Part shown: piece by piece, positions 48,070-58,383 of the stretch
Layout of the letters: each line of letters starts with the position of its first letter
Position numbering within the stretch: the stretch's first letter is position 1
From: Chitinophaga sp.
GTDB lineage: Bacteria > Bacteroidota > Bacteroidia > Chitinophagales > Chitinophagaceae
NCBI RefSeq assembly: GCF_019236475.1
Contig: NZ_JAFAIX010000011.1
Coordinates: 62,001-126,000 of the forward strand
Length of the DNA: 64,000 nucleotides
Direction: 5' to 3'
Program-made: the position numbers and the translations under genes
The notes under the pieces: model-generated
The model's database searches: none
Told to the model about the DNA's origin: nothing
What the model saw: only the letters and a program-made list of their open reading frames with translations

Positions 48070-48099
48070 AACAATCTTTTTCTTACCTGACAGTTAAAT

Positions 48100-48143
48100 A
48101 ACATAGCCACTAAAGCATAGGTGTATGCTTCTGTGGCTATGTT
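48100..48143 (-). promoter_or_regulatory. Long stem-loop between secY and map
   Basis: AACATAGCCAC (48100-48110) / GTGGCTATGTT (48133-48143) with inner AAGCATA / TATGCTT and a GGTG tetraloop: about 18 bp total. No T-run, so not a classical terminator. Confidence 0.65.
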
Positions 48144-48174
48144 TATTTCTAATGCCCTAAGGGCAGCATAATGC

Positions 48175-49518
48175 TTATGCGTTTGCCGGAGCAGTTCTGC
48201 CTTTGATACGGCCGGTGCTCATCAGACCATCGTAATGGCGCATGAGGAGCTGGCTTTCGATTTGTTGCAGGGTATCCAGGATAACACCCACCATAATCAG
48301 GAGGGAAGTACCTCCGAAGAAGGTAGCAAAGTTACTGTTAATTCTGAATGCGGCTGCAACACCTGGCAGGATACCTACCAGTGCCAGGAAGAATGCACCA
48401 GGCAGGGTAATACGGTCCATTACAGCGCCGATATAATCAGCAGTAGCTGTACCTGGTTTAATGCCAGGGATGAAACCGTTGTTGCGTTTCATTTCATCCG
48501 CCATTTGGGTAGGGTTGAAAATCAGCGCAGTATAGAAATAAGTAAATACAATCACTAAAATACCGTAGATCAGGTTATACCAACTGTTAGTATGATCAGA
48601 GAAGATACGAACAAAGCCGGAAGCGCTTTCTGAAGAAGTCGCGAAACCGATAACGGTGGCAGGAATAAACATAATAGCCTGAGCGAAGATGATCGGCATT
48701 ACACCGGCAGCATTCACTTTCAGTGGGATGAACTGGCGTACGCCACCATATTGTTTATTACCTACAATGCGTTTTGCGTAGTTAACCGGTATTTTGCGGG
48801 TACCTTGTACCAGCAGAATCAATCCTACCGTAATCAGGATGAAGATTGCGATCTCAATCAAGAAGAGGATAGGACCACCGCCGCCGCCTTCTACTTTCGT
48901 AGAGAACTCAGCAATGATAGCCTGAGGTAGACGAGCAAGGATACCCATCATGATGATGATGGAAGTACCATTACCGATACCTTTATCTGTGATTTTCTCA
49001 CCAAGCCACATCACGAACATAGTACCAGCTGTGAGGACGATGGTGGTAGATAACCAGAAGAAGAAGGTGCCATATTCAGGAATAATAGCGCCACCGGACT
49101 GGTTACGCAGGTAAGCCACATAAGCGCTCGCCTGGAATCCAGTTACTATAACTGTGAGAATACGGGTGTATTGGTTGATCTTTTTGCGGCCGCTTTCTCC
49201 TTCTTTCTGCAATTTCTGAAAATAGGGTACTGCTATAGTTAACAACTGAATAGCAATAGATGCAGAAATGTAAGGCATAATACCTAACGCGAAGATGGAA
49301 GCTCTTGAAAACGATCCACCCGCAAACATATTAAACAGCCCCAGAATCCCCTGGTTAGAACTCTTGGAAAAGTTGGAGAGGGCGTTGGCATCAATACCAG
49401 GTAACGTAATATAAGATCCTACACGGTAAATGAGGACCAGGAGCAGGGTGGTTAAGATGCGGTTACGCAGATCCTCAATACTCCAGATATTCTTAATCGT
49501 TTCGATAAATTTCTTCAC
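48175..49518 (-). CDS. secY: Preprotein translocase channel SecY
   Basis: 447 residues, ten membrane helices. MKKFIETIKNIWSIEDLRNRILTTLLLVLIYRVG begins the family; LGIMPYISASIAIQLL (helix 2), the cytoplasmic loop with QKEGESGRKKINQYTR, KINSAGVMPIIFAQ-like VNAAGVMPIIFAQAI and the C-terminal SQLLMRHYDG loop that binds ribosome and SecA are seen. It forms the SecYEG pore; secE and secG are not in the window. Stop codon is followed by the map leader hairpin. Confidence 0.97.
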   Translation of the reverse strand: MKKFIETIKNIWSIEDLRNRILTTLLLVLIYRVGSYITLPGIDANALSNFSKSSNQGILGLFNMFAGGSFSRASIFALGIMPYISASIAIQLLTIAVPYFQKLQKEGESGRKKINQYTRILTVIVTGFQASAYVAYLRNQSGGAIIPEYGTFFFWLSTTIVLTAGTMFVMWLGEKITDKGIGNGTSIIIMMGILARLPQAIIAEFSTKVEGGGGGPILFLIEIAIFILITVGLILLVQGTRKIPVNYAKRIVGNKQYGGVRQFIPLKVNAAGVMPIIFAQAIMFIPATVIGFATSSESASGFVRIFSDHTNSWYNLIYGILVIVFTYFYTALIFNPTQMADEMKRNNGFIPGIKPGTATADYIGAVMDRITLPGAFFLALVGILPGVAAAFRINSNFATFFGGTSLLIMVGVILDTLQQIESQLLMRHYDGLMSTGRIKGRTAPANA

Positions 49519-49556
49519 AGGAAGATAAAGGTTTAATAGCGCTATTAAATATGAAA

Positions 49557-49580
49557 AGACGCACTACTCCGTAGGCGTCT
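49557..49580 (-). promoter_or_regulatory. Stem-loop between rplO and secY
   Basis: AGACGC-A-CTAC-TCC-GTAG-GCGTCT, a ten-pair hairpin 39 bases before the secY start. Confidence 0.6.
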
Positions 49581-49596
49581 CCTCAGTCGTAAAGTC

Positions 49597-50043
49597 TTAT
49601 ACCAGTTCTACTGAACCACCTGCACTTTCGATGGCCTGTTTAGCTTTTTCGCTGATAGCGTTCACCTTAACAGTCACCTTACCTTTCAGTTCACCGTTAG
49701 CCAGGATCTTAACTTTAGCAGTTCTGTTGATCAGACCATTCATGAACAGGGTATCCAGGTTAAATTCCTGCAGACCATATTTCTCAACTAATTGGTCCAT
49801 CTGGCCCAGGTTGAAGATTTGGTATTCTTCGCGGTTATTATTTTTAAAGCCACGTTTAGGCATACGGCGCTGGATAGGCATCTGACCTCCTTCGAAGCCT
49901 CTCTTGCTGGAGTAACCAGCGCGAGATTGAATACCTTTGTTACCTTTTGTAGAGGTACCACCTTTACCGGAAGCCTCACCACGACCCAGACGTTTCTCTT
50001 TATGTACGGAGCCTTGAGCAGGCTGTAACGAATGCAGATTCAT
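49597..50043 (-). CDS. rplO: 50S ribosomal protein L15
   Basis: 148 residues. Glycine- and lysine-rich N-terminal extension (RLGRGEASGKGGTSTKGNKGIQSRAG) threads into 23S rRNA, and the C-terminal globular part ends ESAGGSVELV. Spc operon, between rpmD and secY. Confidence 0.97.
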   Translation of the reverse strand: MNLHSLQPAQGSVHKEKRLGRGEASGKGGTSTKGNKGIQSRAGYSSKRGFEGGQMPIQRRMPKRGFKNNNREEYQIFNLGQMDQLVEKYGLQEFNLDTLFMNGLINRTAKVKILANGELKGKVTVKVNAISEKAKQAIESAGGSVELV

Positions 50044-50164
50044 AATCTAATTTTTTTTACTTACGCGGAAATTAACCGCTCGCTTTAAATGTAAAATATC
50101 TATTGTAAAGTTGCAAATGTAAATGTAAGATTATCAACAGACAATCCCACAGCAGTGTTACGGA

Positions 50165-50350
50165 TTAACCGTTTACTTCTTCAACTTTAACCAGATGGTT
50201 CACTTTGGTAACCATACCCAGGATCTGAGGAGTAGCCTCAACTTCTACAGAAGCGTGCATTTTAGTCAATCCCAGAGCCTTCAAGGTCAGTTTCTGCCTT
50301 TCAGGACGGTCGATACCACTTTTCACCTGAGTGATTTTGATCTTTGCCAT
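50165..50350 (-). CDS. rpmD: 50S ribosomal protein L30
   Basis: 61 residues. MAKIKITQVKSGIDRPERQKLTLKALGLTKMHASVEVE has the L30 pattern (IxxxxRQxxTLxaLGL), and MVTKVNHLVKVEEV ends it. Between rpsE and rplO as usual. Confidence 0.96.
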   Translation of the reverse strand: MAKIKITQVKSGIDRPERQKLTLKALGLTKMHASVEVEATPQILGMVTKVNHLVKVEEVNG

Positions 50351-50443
50351 AAATCCCTATCCGCTGAAAGCGGAGTAATTTAATTGTTAATAAAATATGT
50401 TCCGATATTCCGGGTTAAACCGGTTCTCCTTGCGGAGAACAGA

Positions 50444-50962
50444 TTAACCGTTGAATACTTTCTTCAGAGAAACAGTTCTGGTTTTAGCTACGCTAACTGG
50501 TTCACGCAGGAGACCCAGAGCTTTGAAAGTAGCTTTTACCACGTTATGTGGGTTAGCAGAACCTAAAGATTTAGCCAGTACGTCGGTAACGCCAGCGCTT
50601 TCCAGCACAGCACGCATAGAACCACCAGCGATCACACCAGTACCATGAGCAGCAGGTTTGATCAATACTTTGGCAGCACCTTCTTTTGCGAACTGATCAT
50701 GAGGAATAGTACCGTGCATAACAGGAACTTTAATCAGGTTCTTCTTAGCATCGTCTATACCTTTAGTGATAGCTTGCTGTACTTCTTTAGCTTTACCAAG
50801 ACCATGACCTACCACGCCGTTTTCGTTACCTACAACAACCAGCGCGGAGAAACTGAAAGTACGACCGCCTTTGGTGGTTTTAGTAACACGGTTGATCGCC
50901 ACAACTTTCTCTTTCAGTTCCAGGTCACCGGCTTTTACTTTATTGAATGAATTCTTTGCCAT
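50444..50962 (-). CDS. rpsE: 30S ribosomal protein S5
   Basis: 172 residues. Double-stranded RNA-binding N-domain ([30 protein letters not shown]) and C-domain ([47 protein letters not shown]). S5 affects translational fidelity and mRNA helicase activity. Spc operon. Confidence 0.97.
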   Translation of the reverse strand: MAKNSFNKVKAGDLELKEKVVAINRVTKTTKGGRTFSFSALVVVGNENGVVGHGLGKAKEVQQAITKGIDDAKKNLIKVPVMHGTIPHDQFAKEGAAKVLIKPAAHGTGVIAGGSMRAVLESAGVTDVLAKSLGSANPHNVVKATFKALGLLREPVSVAKTRTVSLKKVFNG

Positions 50963-51014
50963 TTTATTTTATAAGAATTACTTGTTCAGAATTATAAAAA
51001 TTCGGACCCTGTTA

Positions 51015-51368
51015 TTAAAACTGGAGACCGCCTTCTCTTGCTCCGTCAGCTACGGCTTTAATACGACCGTGATATAAATAACCACTTCTGTCAAATACGC
51101 ATGTAGTCAGGCCCAGTGCAGTAGCTTTAGTAGCCAGTGCAGCACCTACCATTTTGGATTTTTCAGATTTAGTACCTTTCTGCGCTTTGATATCTTTATC
51201 GCGAGATGAAGCGGAAGCCAGGGTAGTACCGTTGGTATCATCGATCAGTTGCACATAGATGTCGCTGTTACTGCGGAATACAGATAATCTTGGATTCTGA
51301 GCGGTACCAGAGATTTTCTTACGGATGCGGTAACGGATCTTCTGTCTCCTGTTAACTTTTGTGCTCAT
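51015..51368 (-). CDS. rplR: 50S ribosomal protein L18
   Basis: 117 residues; binds 5S r[32 protein letters not shown] and [28 protein letters not shown] are the conserved blocks. Confidence 0.97.
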   Translation of the reverse strand: MSTKVNRRQKIRYRIRKKISGTAQNPRLSVFRSNSDIYVQLIDDTNGTTLASASSRDKDIKAQKGTKSEKSKMVGAALATKATALGLTTCVFDRSGYLYHGRIKAVADGAREGGLQF

Positions 51369-51417
51369 TGTGAGTTGTTTTTTATAACCCCGATGCTGCC
51401 GGGATTTTGTTAAAATC

Positions 51418-51447
51418 AGCTAACCAGCCATTTTCAACTGGTTAGCT
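51418..51447 (-). promoter_or_regulatory. Stem-loop between rplF and rplR
   Basis: Perfect 10-bp stem AGCTAACCAG (51418-51427) / CTGGTTAGCT (51438-51447). Confidence 0.55.
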
Positions 51448-51459
51448 AACTTAAATATT

Positions 51460-52014
51460 TTATTTACCTGCTGACTTACCAGCTTTTTTACGTACAACTT
51501 CGTCGCTGTAGCGTACACCTTTACCTTTGTAAGGCTCTGGTTTACGGAGGCTGCGGAGTTTAGCGGCAACCTGACCAAGTAATTGTTTGTCGATACCTTC
51601 CAGCATGATCTTAGGGTTCTGACCTTTTTCAGTCAAGGTAGAAACTTTCAGTTCTTGAGGAATTTCGAATACGATATTGTGAGAGTAACCCAGGGCCAGA
51701 TCCAGTAACTGTCCGGAGTGAGCAGCTTTATAACCCACACCCACCAGTTCCAGTTGTTTCTTATAACCTTCAGTTACACCAGTTACCATGTTTTGCAACA
51801 GTGCGCGGTACAGACCGTGCAGTGCTTTGTGGCGGATCTGGTCAGTAGGACGGATAACGTTTACAACGCCGTCAGCTACTTCAACTTTGATATCTCTATC
51901 AATAGTTTTTTTCAGTTCGCCTTTAGGACCTTTTACAGTCACTTCGTTAGCTGCGGAAACAGATACTGTAACGCCGGCAGCCAGTTTGATAGGAGCTCTA
52001 CCTATACGAGACAT
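51460..52014 (-). CDS. rplF: 50S ribosomal protein L6
   Basis: 184 residues, two L6 alpha-beta repeats. MSRIGRAPIKLAAGVTVSV start, MVTGVTEGYKKQLELVGVGYKA in the middle and RKPEPYKGKGVRYSDEVVRKKAGKSAGK at the end. Sits near the sarcin-ricin loop. Confidence 0.97.
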   Translation of the reverse strand: MSRIGRAPIKLAAGVTVSVSAANEVTVKGPKGELKKTIDRDIKVEVADGVVNVIRPTDQIRHKALHGLYRALLQNMVTGVTEGYKKQLELVGVGYKAAHSGQLLDLALGYSHNIVFEIPQELKVSTLTEKGQNPKIMLEGIDKQLLGQVAAKLRSLRKPEPYKGKGVRYSDEVVRKKAGKSAGK

Positions 52015-52105
52015 AACTTTAATTTTAAAGTTGTTAGTGATATAGTACCGATTATCTGTTTTCAGCGCCGTATAGTGAGCTTAGATGGCAGATAATCTAC
52101 GTAAG

Positions 52106-52132
52106 TTTAGCGGTTGGAGACCAACCGCTAAA
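52106..52132 (-). promoter_or_regulatory. Stem-loop between rpsH and rplF
   Basis: Perfect 12-bp stem TTTAGCGGTTGG (52106-52117) / CCAACCGCTAAA (52121-52132), triloop AGA. Confidence 0.65.
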
Positions 52133-52143
52133 CAAAGAATTTA

Positions 52144-52542
52144 TTAATAGATGTGGCAAACAACTTCACCACCTACGTTCTGAGCTTTAGCTTCTTTATC
52201 AGTCATTACTCCTTTAGAAGTAGAGATGATAGCGATACCTAAACCATTTTTAACGCGTTTGAACTCTTCAGGTTTTGCGTATTGACGCAGACCTGGACGG
52301 CTAATGCGGTGCAGTTCTTTGATAGCGGGTTCTTTGGTTTGAAGATCGTATTTCAGCGCGATTTTGATAACGCCCTGTTTGTTGTCTTCTTCGAATTTGT
52401 ACTTCAGGATATAACCTTTATCGTACAGAATTTCTGTAATACGTTTTTTCAGCTTTGAAGCCGGAATTTCCACGATCCTGTGGGTGGCCATTTGCGCGTT
52501 CCGGATTCTAGTCAGGAAGTCTGCTATTGGATCAGTAACCAT
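52144..52542 (-). CDS. rpsH: 30S ribosomal protein S8
   Basis: 132 residues. [35 protein letters not shown] is typical; the C-terminal [21 protein letters not shown]...GGEVVCHIY forms the rRNA-binding face. In E. coli S8 represses the spc operon; here each neighbouring spacer has a hairpin. Confidence 0.97.
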   Translation of the reverse strand: MVTDPIADFLTRIRNAQMATHRIVEIPASKLKKRITEILYDKGYILKYKFEEDNKQGVIKIALKYDLQTKEPAIKELHRISRPGLRQYAKPEEFKRVKNGLGIAIISTSKGVMTDKEAKAQNVGGEVVCHIY

Positions 52543-52626
52543 TGTTTAAATAGTTTGATGATGTTTTACAATGCGATATCCAATCAGTATAAGATGGGAA
52601 TCAAATAACTAAAGGGGAAGCAGGGA

Positions 52627-52650
52627 AAATGGCGCCTTAATGGGCCATTT
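52627..52650 (-). promoter_or_regulatory. Stem-loop between rpsN and rpsH
   Basis: AAATGGC (52627-52633) / GCCATTT (52644-52650) in the 129-base spacer. Confidence 0.45.
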
Positions 52651-52671
52651 GAGCTGCATTCCAGGAAAATT

Positions 52672-52941
52672 TTACCAGCTAGCTTTTCTTACGCCAGGGA
52701 TTTTACCAGCAAGTGCCAGGTCGCGGAACATGTTCCTGCAAAGGCCAAAATGACGCATGTATCCTTTAGGACGACCGGTCAGTTGGCATCTGTTTTTCAG
52801 ACGAACAGGAGAAGCGTTCTTAGGCAGTTGGTCCAGAGCAGTATAGTCACCAGCAGCTTTCAGCGCAGCGCGCTTCTCTGCAAATTTGGCTACCATAGCT
52901 TCTCTTTTCCTTTGTCTGGCTTTTACGGATTCTTTTGCCAT
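52672..52941 (-). CDS. rpsN: 30S ribosomal protein S14, zinc-free form
   Basis: 89 residues. [24 protein letters not shown] and [40 protein letters not shown] identify S14. The long C-minus type lacks the CxxC...CxxC of the short zinc-binding form. Confidence 0.97.
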   Translation of the reverse strand: MAKESVKARQRKREAMVAKFAEKRAALKAAGDYTALDQLPKNASPVRLKNRCQLTGRPKGYMRHFGLCRNMFRDLALAGKIPGVRKASW

Positions 52942-52961
52942 AGTTTTATTATCGTTTCGAT

Positions 52962-53537
52962 TTACTGATTATCTTTTTTCATGTTCCTGAACGGCATACC
53001 CAGTTCTTTCAGCAGCTCGTAAGCTTCTTCGTTGGTGGTAGCAGTTGTTACGAAAGTGATATCCATACCAGAGATTTTGGTCACTTTATCGATATCGATT
53101 TCAGGGAAGATGATTTGTTCTGTAACACCCATGGTATAGTTACCACGACCGTCAAAAGCTTTCTCGTTGATACCTTTGAAGTCACGTACACGTGGCAGGG
53201 ATACAGCGATCAGGCGATCCAGGAAGTCATACATATTAGTAGCACGCAGTGTAACGCGAGCACCGATAGGCATGTTCTTACGGAGTTTAAAGTTGGAGAT
53301 ATCCTTTTTAGACAGGGTTGGGATAGCTTTCTGACCAGCGATACGAGTCATTTCATCCACAGCGATGTCTACCAGTTTTTTATCACCTACAGCACCATTG
53401 ATACCTTGGTTCAGGCAGATTTTTACCAGGCGAGGAACCTGCATTACAGTTTTGTACTGGAATTTCTTCATCAGTGCAGCAACAACTTCCTCCTTGTATT
53501 TTTTCTGCAGTCTTGGAGTATATGTAGTGTTAGCCAT
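52962..53537 (-). CDS. rplE: 50S ribosomal protein L5
   Basis: 191 residues; binds 5S r[55 protein letters not shown] and [35 protein letters not shown] are conserved. Its ATG overlaps the rplX stop codon (TAATG), so translation is coupled. Confidence 0.97.
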   Translation of the reverse strand: MANTTYTPRLQKKYKEEVVAALMKKFQYKTVMQVPRLVKICLNQGINGAVGDKKLVDIAVDEMTRIAGQKAIPTLSKKDISNFKLRKNMPIGARVTLRATNMYDFLDRLIAVSLPRVRDFKGINEKAFDGRGNYTMGVTEQIIFPEIDIDKVTKISGMDITFVTTATTNEEAYELLKELGMPFRNMKKDNQ

Positions 53538-53875
53538 TATTTAATTACCTCCCCTGATTTTTTAGCGATACGAACTAATTTACCGTTTTCTCTCTGTCTG
53601 TTGATACGGGTAGGAGCGCCAGTTTTGGCATCCCACAGCATCACATTGGAAAGAGCGATAGGAGCTTCTTGCTTAACGATACCACCTTTGGTATTTTGAG
53701 CAGTAGGCTTCGTGTGCTTGGTAATAATGTTAACGCCCTCTACAATAATGCGGGCTTTGTCAGGCTGAACTTCCAGCACTTTACGAGCTTTGGTTCTGTC
53801 CTTGTCATCACCGGCAATAACCGCAACCAGGTCGCCCTTCTTAATGTTGAATTTAGGCTTAAATCTAGTTTTCAT
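53537..53875 (-). CDS. rplX: 50S ribosomal protein L24
   Basis: 112 residues. KOW motif [39 protein letters not shown]. It initiates 50S assembly. A minus-7 box at 53955 and a hairpin at 53899 precede it; the 168-base gap from rplN is the largest in this part of the cluster. Confidence 0.97.
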   Translation of the reverse strand: MKTRFKPKFNIKKGDLVAVIAGDDKDRTKARKVLEVQPDKARIIVEGVNIITKHTKPTAQNTKGGIVKQEAPIALSNVMLWDAKTGAPTRINRQRENGKLVRIAKKSGEVIK

Positions 53876-53898
53876 TACTTTGATTTATTTATAAACGC

Positions 53899-53922
53899 CA
53901 AGCGAAACGTCTGTTTCGCTTG
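53899..53922 (-). promoter_or_regulatory. Stem-loop in the rplX leader
   Basis: Perfect 9-bp stem CAAGCGAAA (53899-53907) / TTTCGCTTG (53914-53922), between the putative internal promoter and the rplX ATG. Confidence 0.55.
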
Positions 53923-53954
53923 ATAAATGTTTTTTCGTTCTTGCAAACGGGCTG

Positions 53955-53962
53955 CAAAGATA
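53955..53962 (-). promoter_or_regulatory. Internal promoter (minus-7 box) upstream of rplX
   Basis: Minus-strand TATCTTTG, perfect TAnnTTTG; followed by the common GCAG start context also seen at infA. It would give an independent transcript from rplX onward. Confidence 0.5.
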
Positions 53963-54043
53963 AGAAATATTTACAAATAATGGAATTTTGGGATTTTCCG
54001 GTAAAAAACAGGAAAAAACCAAAATTCCAAATTCGATAATATC

Positions 54044-54412
54044 TTATAACACCTCAGGAGCCAGGGAGATAATTTTCATATAACCCTTGTCTCTGAGCTC
54101 ACGAGCAACCGGACCGAAAATACGGGTACCGCGAGGTTCGTCTGAGTTGTTCAGCAGTACAACCGCGTTATCATCGAAACGGATATAAGAACCGTCTTTA
54201 CGACGTAATTTGTTTTTGGTTCTTACGATTACGGCTTTAGTAACCATACCTTTTTTCGCACCACCGCCAGGGATAGCATCCTTAACGGTTACCACAATTT
54301 TATCACCTACTTTAGCGTAGTCCTGACCGGAGTTACCTAATACGCGGATGCAAAGAACTTCTTTAGCACCAGAGTTATCAGCTACGTTCAGTCTTGATTC
54401 CTGTTGTATCAT
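54044..54412 (-). CDS. rplN: 50S ribosomal protein L14
   Basis: 122 residues. [26 protein letters not shown] start and ...[29 protein letters not shown] end are diagnostic. It bridges to 16S rRNA (B5/B8). Confidence 0.98.
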   Translation of the reverse strand: MIQQESRLNVADNSGAKEVLCIRVLGNSGQDYAKVGDKIVVTVKDAIPGGGAKKGMVTKAVIVRTKNKLRRKDGSYIRFDDNAVVLLNNSDEPRGTRIFGPVARELRDKGYMKIISLAPEVL

Positions 54413-54482
54413 CGTAATGAGTTTGTTGTTTAATCAGCGGCTGAAACCAGGATTGCTGGCCACAGCTTGAAACAATTATAAA

Positions 54483-54743
54483 TTATTTTACTTTTTCGAT
54501 TACTTCTACCAGTCTCCAGCATTTGTTCTTAGACATAGGACGGATTTCCATGATTTTCACGGTATCGCCAATGCTGCACTCATTTTTTTCATCATGAGCC
54601 ATGAACTTGGTAGTTTTTTTAAGGAATTTACCATAGATCGGGTGTTTTACTTTACGTTCCACCTTTACTGTAATGGTTTTATCCATTTTGTTGGAGGAAA
54701 CCACACCAATCCTGGATTTTCTTAATTTTCTTTCGGTCGTCAT
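54483..54743 (-). CDS. rpsQ: 30S ribosomal protein S17
   Basis: 86 residues, OB-fold. [32 protein letters not shown] and [23 protein letters not shown] are conserved. Between rpmC and rplN. Confidence 0.97.
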   Translation of the reverse strand: MTTERKLRKSRIGVVSSNKMDKTITVKVERKVKHPIYGKFLKKTTKFMAHDEKNECSIGDTVKIMEIRPMSKNKCWRLVEVIEKVK

Positions 54744-54802
54744 TGTTAAATTATTTAACTCTCCCGGAGGAGGTCATAAATGTTATACTAATGCTTGGAG
54801 GA

Positions 54803-55003
54803 TTAGAAGCCCAGTTGTCTTTTGCGCAGTTCGGTGTTCATGCGTGCGATATCGCGTCTCACGGAGCGGATGCTCATTGGATTCTCGATTGGCGTAATTG
54901 CATGACCGAATGTCATTTTCTTCAAGCGCAGTTGCTCAGCAGAGATTTTCTCTTTCAGCTCCTGTTCGCTCAGGCTTTTCAGATCCAGCTTTTCTTTTGC
55001 CAT
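54803..55003 (-). CDS. rpmC: 50S ribosomal protein L29
   Basis: 66 residues, two-helix protein at the tunnel exit. LKSLSEQELKEKISAEQLRLKKM and IRSVRRDIARMNTELRKRQ show the L29 pattern (IRxxRRxIARxxT). Confidence 0.96.
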   Translation of the reverse strand: MAKEKLDLKSLSEQELKEKISAEQLRLKKMTFGHAITPIENPMSIRSVRRDIARMNTELRKRQLGF

Positions 55004-55070
55004 TGTATTTGATTTGAACAGTACCCGTTTTAGCGGGAACTGGATTATTTGTTAGATTGTGTACCTCAGA

Positions 55071-55490
55071 TTACGCAACGAAGTCGCGGCTGGTTACAAA
55101 TTTCACTTTGATAGGCAGTTTCTGAGCTGCGAGTTCCATTGCTTCTTTAGCAACTTGTAAAGGAACGCCGTCTGCTTCGAACAGGATTCTACCTGGTTTC
55201 ACTACTGCTGCCCAATGGTCAAGTGCACCTTTACCTTTACCCATCCTTACCTCGAGAGGTTTTGCAGTGATAGGTTTATCAGGGAAAATGCGGATCCAAA
55301 CGTTACCTTCACGTTTCATGTGCCTAGTTAAAGCAACACGAGCAGCTTCGATTTGTCTGTCAGTGATCCATTTAGGTTCTAATGCTTTGAGGCCGAAAGT
55401 ACCAAAGGACAGGGTAGCGCCTCTTTTAGCGTTCCCTTTGATGCGACCTTTGTGCATCTTCCTATGTTTCACTCTTTTTGGCTGTAACAT
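55071..55490 (-). CDS. rplP: 50S ribosomal protein L16
   Basis: 139 residues. [19 protein letters not shown] start, [47 protein letters not shown] and [23 protein letters not shown] blocks. Near the A-site tRNA elbow. Confidence 0.97.
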   Translation of the reverse strand: MLQPKRVKHRKMHKGRIKGNAKRGATLSFGTFGLKALEPKWITDRQIEAARVALTRHMKREGNVWIRIFPDKPITAKPLEVRMGKGKGALDHWAAVVKPGRILFEADGVPLQVAKEAMELAAQKLPIKVKFVTSRDFVA

Positions 55491-55543
55491 CGTCTATATT
55501 GTTAATGTTAATAGTAATTGTTTAAGTCTGGTACCGTTTGATA

Positions 55544-56320
55544 TTATCTACGGCCACCGCCACGGTTGTCACCGCCTCTTCTTTCACCACGCTCTCTTCT
55601 TTCTCCGCCACGGTGATGATCGCCATGTTCACGGCCACCGCGGTTATCGCCTTCTTTACCAGTCAGGACGTTAGGATTCAGATCACGTTTACCGAGTACT
55701 TCACCTTTACAGATCCATACTTTGATACCGATTTTACCGTAAACGGTCAGTGCAAACAGGGAAGCGTAATCGATGTCCATACGGTAAGTATGCAAAGGAA
55801 CACGACCTTGTTTCATTTCTTCAGCGCGTGCGATTTCAGCACCACCCAGACGTCCGCTTACTTTAATTTTGATACCTTCAGCACCCATTCTCAGTGCAGT
55901 AGCAATTGCCATTTTGATAGCGCGTTTGTAGTTGATACGGCTTTCGATTTGTTTAGCAATTGTTTCGGCAACGATGTTGGCATCCATTTCAGGGCGACGG
56001 ATCTCCAGAATGTTAATCTGAACATCTTCTTTACCTGTCAGCTTCTTCAGTTCTTCCTTGATGCGGTCAACTTCGTTACCACCTTTACCTATGATGATAC
56101 CAGGTTTAGAAGTATGAACAGTGATAATCAACTTACCTAAAGTTCTTTCGATCACAACTCTAGAAATGCCACCTTTGTTGATACGGGCATTCAGATAAGT
56201 TCTGATCTTGTTATCTTCGATCAGTTTGGTAGCAAAATCTTTTTTGCTGCCATACCAATTAGAGTCCCATCCTCTGATGATACCTAACCTGTTACCAATA
56301 GGATTTGTTTTCTGACCCAT
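55544..56320 (-). CDS. rpsC: 30S ribosomal protein S3 with Arg/Gly/His-rich C-terminal extension
   Basis: 258 residues. The S3 core ([26 protein letters not shown] domain [24 protein letters not shown]-domain [54 protein letters not shown]) ends at about 215. The last ~40 residues are a low-complexity tail with repeats of RGG, RGE and HGDHHRGG, which is absent from E. coli S3 and may contact mRNA at the entry channel. Confidence 0.97.
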   Translation of the reverse strand: MGQKTNPIGNRLGIIRGWDSNWYGSKKDFATKLIEDNKIRTYLNARINKGGISRVVIERTLGKLIITVHTSKPGIIIGKGGNEVDRIKEELKKLTGKEDVQINILEIRRPEMDANIVAETIAKQIESRINYKRAIKMAIATALRMGAEGIKIKVSGRLGGAEIARAEEMKQGRVPLHTYRMDIDYASLFALTVYGKIGIKVWICKGEVLGKRDLNPNVLTGKEGDNRGGREHGDHHRGGERRERGERRGGDNRGGGRR

Positions 56321-56379
56321 GTTCTGGTTATTTGTCTATTAGTTTAATAGTTTTAATTTCTCTCTTTGGTATGAAACAC

Positions 56380-56727
56380 TTAAGCGTTTTTACCGTCCAC
56401 TACGATCGTAACGTGGTTACTTCTCTTACGGATTCTGTAACCTCTACCTTGTGGAGCTGGGCGCATTCTTTTCAGGGTGCGGCCGCCGTCAACCATGATA
56501 GTTTTAACGATCAGGTTAGCATCTTCTACCCTTGCACCTTCGTTCTTCACTTTCCAGTTAGCGATAGCAGATACCAGCAGTTTTTCTAAAGGTACGCTTG
56601 GGTGCTTAGGATGGAATTTCAAAATATTCAAAGCCTTTTCGACATCCAGACCACGGATCAGGTCTGCCAGCAAACGCATTTTGCGGGTAGATGTCGGATT
56701 ATTGTTCAGCTTAGCTACTGCTTCCAT
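56380..56727 (-). CDS. rplV: 50S ribosomal protein L22
   Basis: 115 residues; its hairpin lines the exit tunnel ([30 protein letters not shown]). N-terminal [25 protein letters not shown]10 operon order rpsS-rplV-rpsC kept. Confidence 0.97.
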   Translation of the reverse strand: MEAVAKLNNNPTSTRKMRLLADLIRGLDVEKALNILKFHPKHPSVPLEKLLVSAIANWKVKNEGARVEDANLIVKTIMVDGGRTLKRMRPAPQGRGYRIRKRSNHVTIVVDGKNA

Positions 56728-56774
56728 TTTATAAATTTCTTTTATTATTTAGCGTCTGATTGCTCAGACTATAA

Positions 56775-57041
56775 TTACATTTTCTTGTTAGCGTGTCCTC
56801 TGAAGTTACGAGTAGGTGCAAATTCGCCCAGTTTGTGGCCAACCATGAATTCCGTTACATAAACAGGAATAAATTTGTTGCCATTGTGAACTGCGAAAGT
56901 GTGGCCTACGAAATCAGGAGTGATAGTAGAACGGCGGCTCCAAGTCTTGATAACAGTACGTTTGGTGCCTGCATTCATTTTTTCTACTTTATTCTCTAAT
57001 TTCTGGTCTACGTAAGGACCTTTTCTTATGGAACGAGCCAT
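56775..57041 (-). CDS. rpsS: 30S ribosomal protein S19
   Basis: 88 residues. [69 protein letters not shown]. In the 30S head beside S13. Confidence 0.98.
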   Translation of the reverse strand: MARSIRKGPYVDQKLENKVEKMNAGTKRTVIKTWSRRSTITPDFVGHTFAVHNGNKFIPVYVTEFMVGHKLGEFAPTRNFRGHANKKM

Positions 57042-57065
57042 GTCTATTTATTTATGATTTTCATT

Positions 57066-57099
57066 TTCGGATTCCGGTTTTTCAGGACCGGAATCCGAA
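57066..57099 (-). promoter_or_regulatory. Stem-loop between rplB and rpsS
   Basis: Perfect 13-bp stem TTCGGATTCCGGT (57066-57078) / ACCGGAATCCGAA (57087-57099), 8-base loop, no T-run; fills the 68-base spacer. Confidence 0.65.
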
Positions 57100-57109
57100 T
57101 GCCGAAATA

Positions 57110-57943
57110 TTATAATTTTTTACCGTTCTTTCTGCTGATGATCAGTTTGTCAGAGCTCTTATGCGGTTTTCTGGTTTTCAGACCTTTCGCATATTTACCT
57201 GTTCTAGATCTAGGGTGACCACCTGAAGATTTACCTTCACCACCACCCATTGGGTGATCTACTGGGTTCATCGCAACGCCTCGGTTACGAGGACGGATAC
57301 CTCTCCAACGGTTAGCACCTGCTTTACCGATAGATTGGAGTGCGTGATCAGAGTTAGAAACGGTACCTACAGTAGCCATACAGGTGTTCAGCACTTTACG
57401 GAGCTCACCAGAAGGCATTTTCAGTACTGCATATTTTTCTTCTTTGTTGCTCAGTTGGGCATAAGCACCAGCGCTTCTTGCGATAGCACCACCTCTACCT
57501 GGCTGCAGCTCGATGTTGTGAACAACAGTACCGAGAGGCATGTTTTTCAGCAACAGTGCGTTACCTACTTCAGGTGCAACTTCAGGACCGCTGATAACGG
57601 TACCACCAACTTGCAGACCTTGAGGAGCGATGATATAACGTTTTTCACCGTCAGCATAGCTCACCAGTGCGATAAATGCGCTACGGTTTGGATCGTACTC
57701 GATCGTTTTAACGGTAGCTGGGATATTTTGTTTATCGCGTTTGAAGTCGATTACACGGTATTGTTTCTTGTGTCCACCACCGATGTAACGCATGGACATT
57801 CTACCTTGAGCATTTCTACCGCCACTTCTCTTAGCAGGCTCGAGGAGACTTTTTTCAGGGGTATCCGCAGTCAGCTCAGCGTAAGCGTTGCCTATTTTCC
57901 AGCGGGTACCGGCTGTCATTGGTTTAAATTTCTTCAGTGCCAT
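57110..57943 (-). CDS. rplB: 50S ribosomal protein L2
   Basis: 277 residues. Conserved [22 protein letters not shown] [23 protein letters not shown]-like [12 protein letters not shown] and the C-terminal [38 protein letters not shown], with the His near the peptidyl-transferase centre. Confidence 0.98.
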   Translation of the reverse strand: MALKKFKPMTAGTRWKIGNAYAELTADTPEKSLLEPAKRSGGRNAQGRMSMRYIGGGHKKQYRVIDFKRDKQNIPATVKTIEYDPNRSAFIALVSYADGEKRYIIAPQGLQVGGTVISGPEVAPEVGNALLLKNMPLGTVVHNIELQPGRGGAIARSAGAYAQLSNKEEKYAVLKMPSGELRKVLNTCMATVGTVSNSDHALQSIGKAGANRWRGIRPRNRGVAMNPVDHPMGGGEGKSSGGHPRSRTGKYAKGLKTRKPHKSSDKLIISRKNGKKL

Positions 57944-58031
57944 TATTTACTTCCTAAAAAGTTAATGTTATTGTTTATAGTTACTAATCTGTATATACAT
58001 CCACATCCCGGCTTATTCGGCCGGAACGGCA

Positions 58032-58331
58032 CTACATGTTAGCATACAGATCGATAGTTTCGCCTTCTGCGAGGGTAATAATCGCCTTTTTGTAAGACGG
58101 TTTTTTACCTGATATGAAACCGGCTTTAGTAAAGCGGAATTTAGCTTTACCTGGCATAACTGCGGTATTCACTTCTGCCACAGCAACACCATAGAATTCT
58201 TCCACTGCTTTTTTGATCTCCAGTTTGTTGGCTTTTTTGTCAACGATGAAGTAGTAGCGGTTGAATTTTTCGGTGGCTTTATTCACCTTTTCGGTTACTA
58301 CCGGTTTGATTAAAACATCTGATGGTCTCAT
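58032..58331 (-). CDS. rplW: 50S ribosomal protein L23
   Basis: 99 residues. VLIKPVVTEKVNKATEKFNRYYFIVDKKANKLEIKKAVEEFYGVAVAEVNT is the family core. It docks trigger factor and SRP at the tunnel exit. Confidence 0.96.
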   Translation of the reverse strand: MRPSDVLIKPVVTEKVNKATEKFNRYYFIVDKKANKLEIKKAVEEFYGVAVAEVNTAVMPGKAKFRFTKAGFISGKKPSYKKAIITLAEGETIDLYANM

Positions 58332-58383
58332 CTTATATAGCTTATAGCTTTATAGCTGTGTTATTTAATTGGTTTACAACTCC

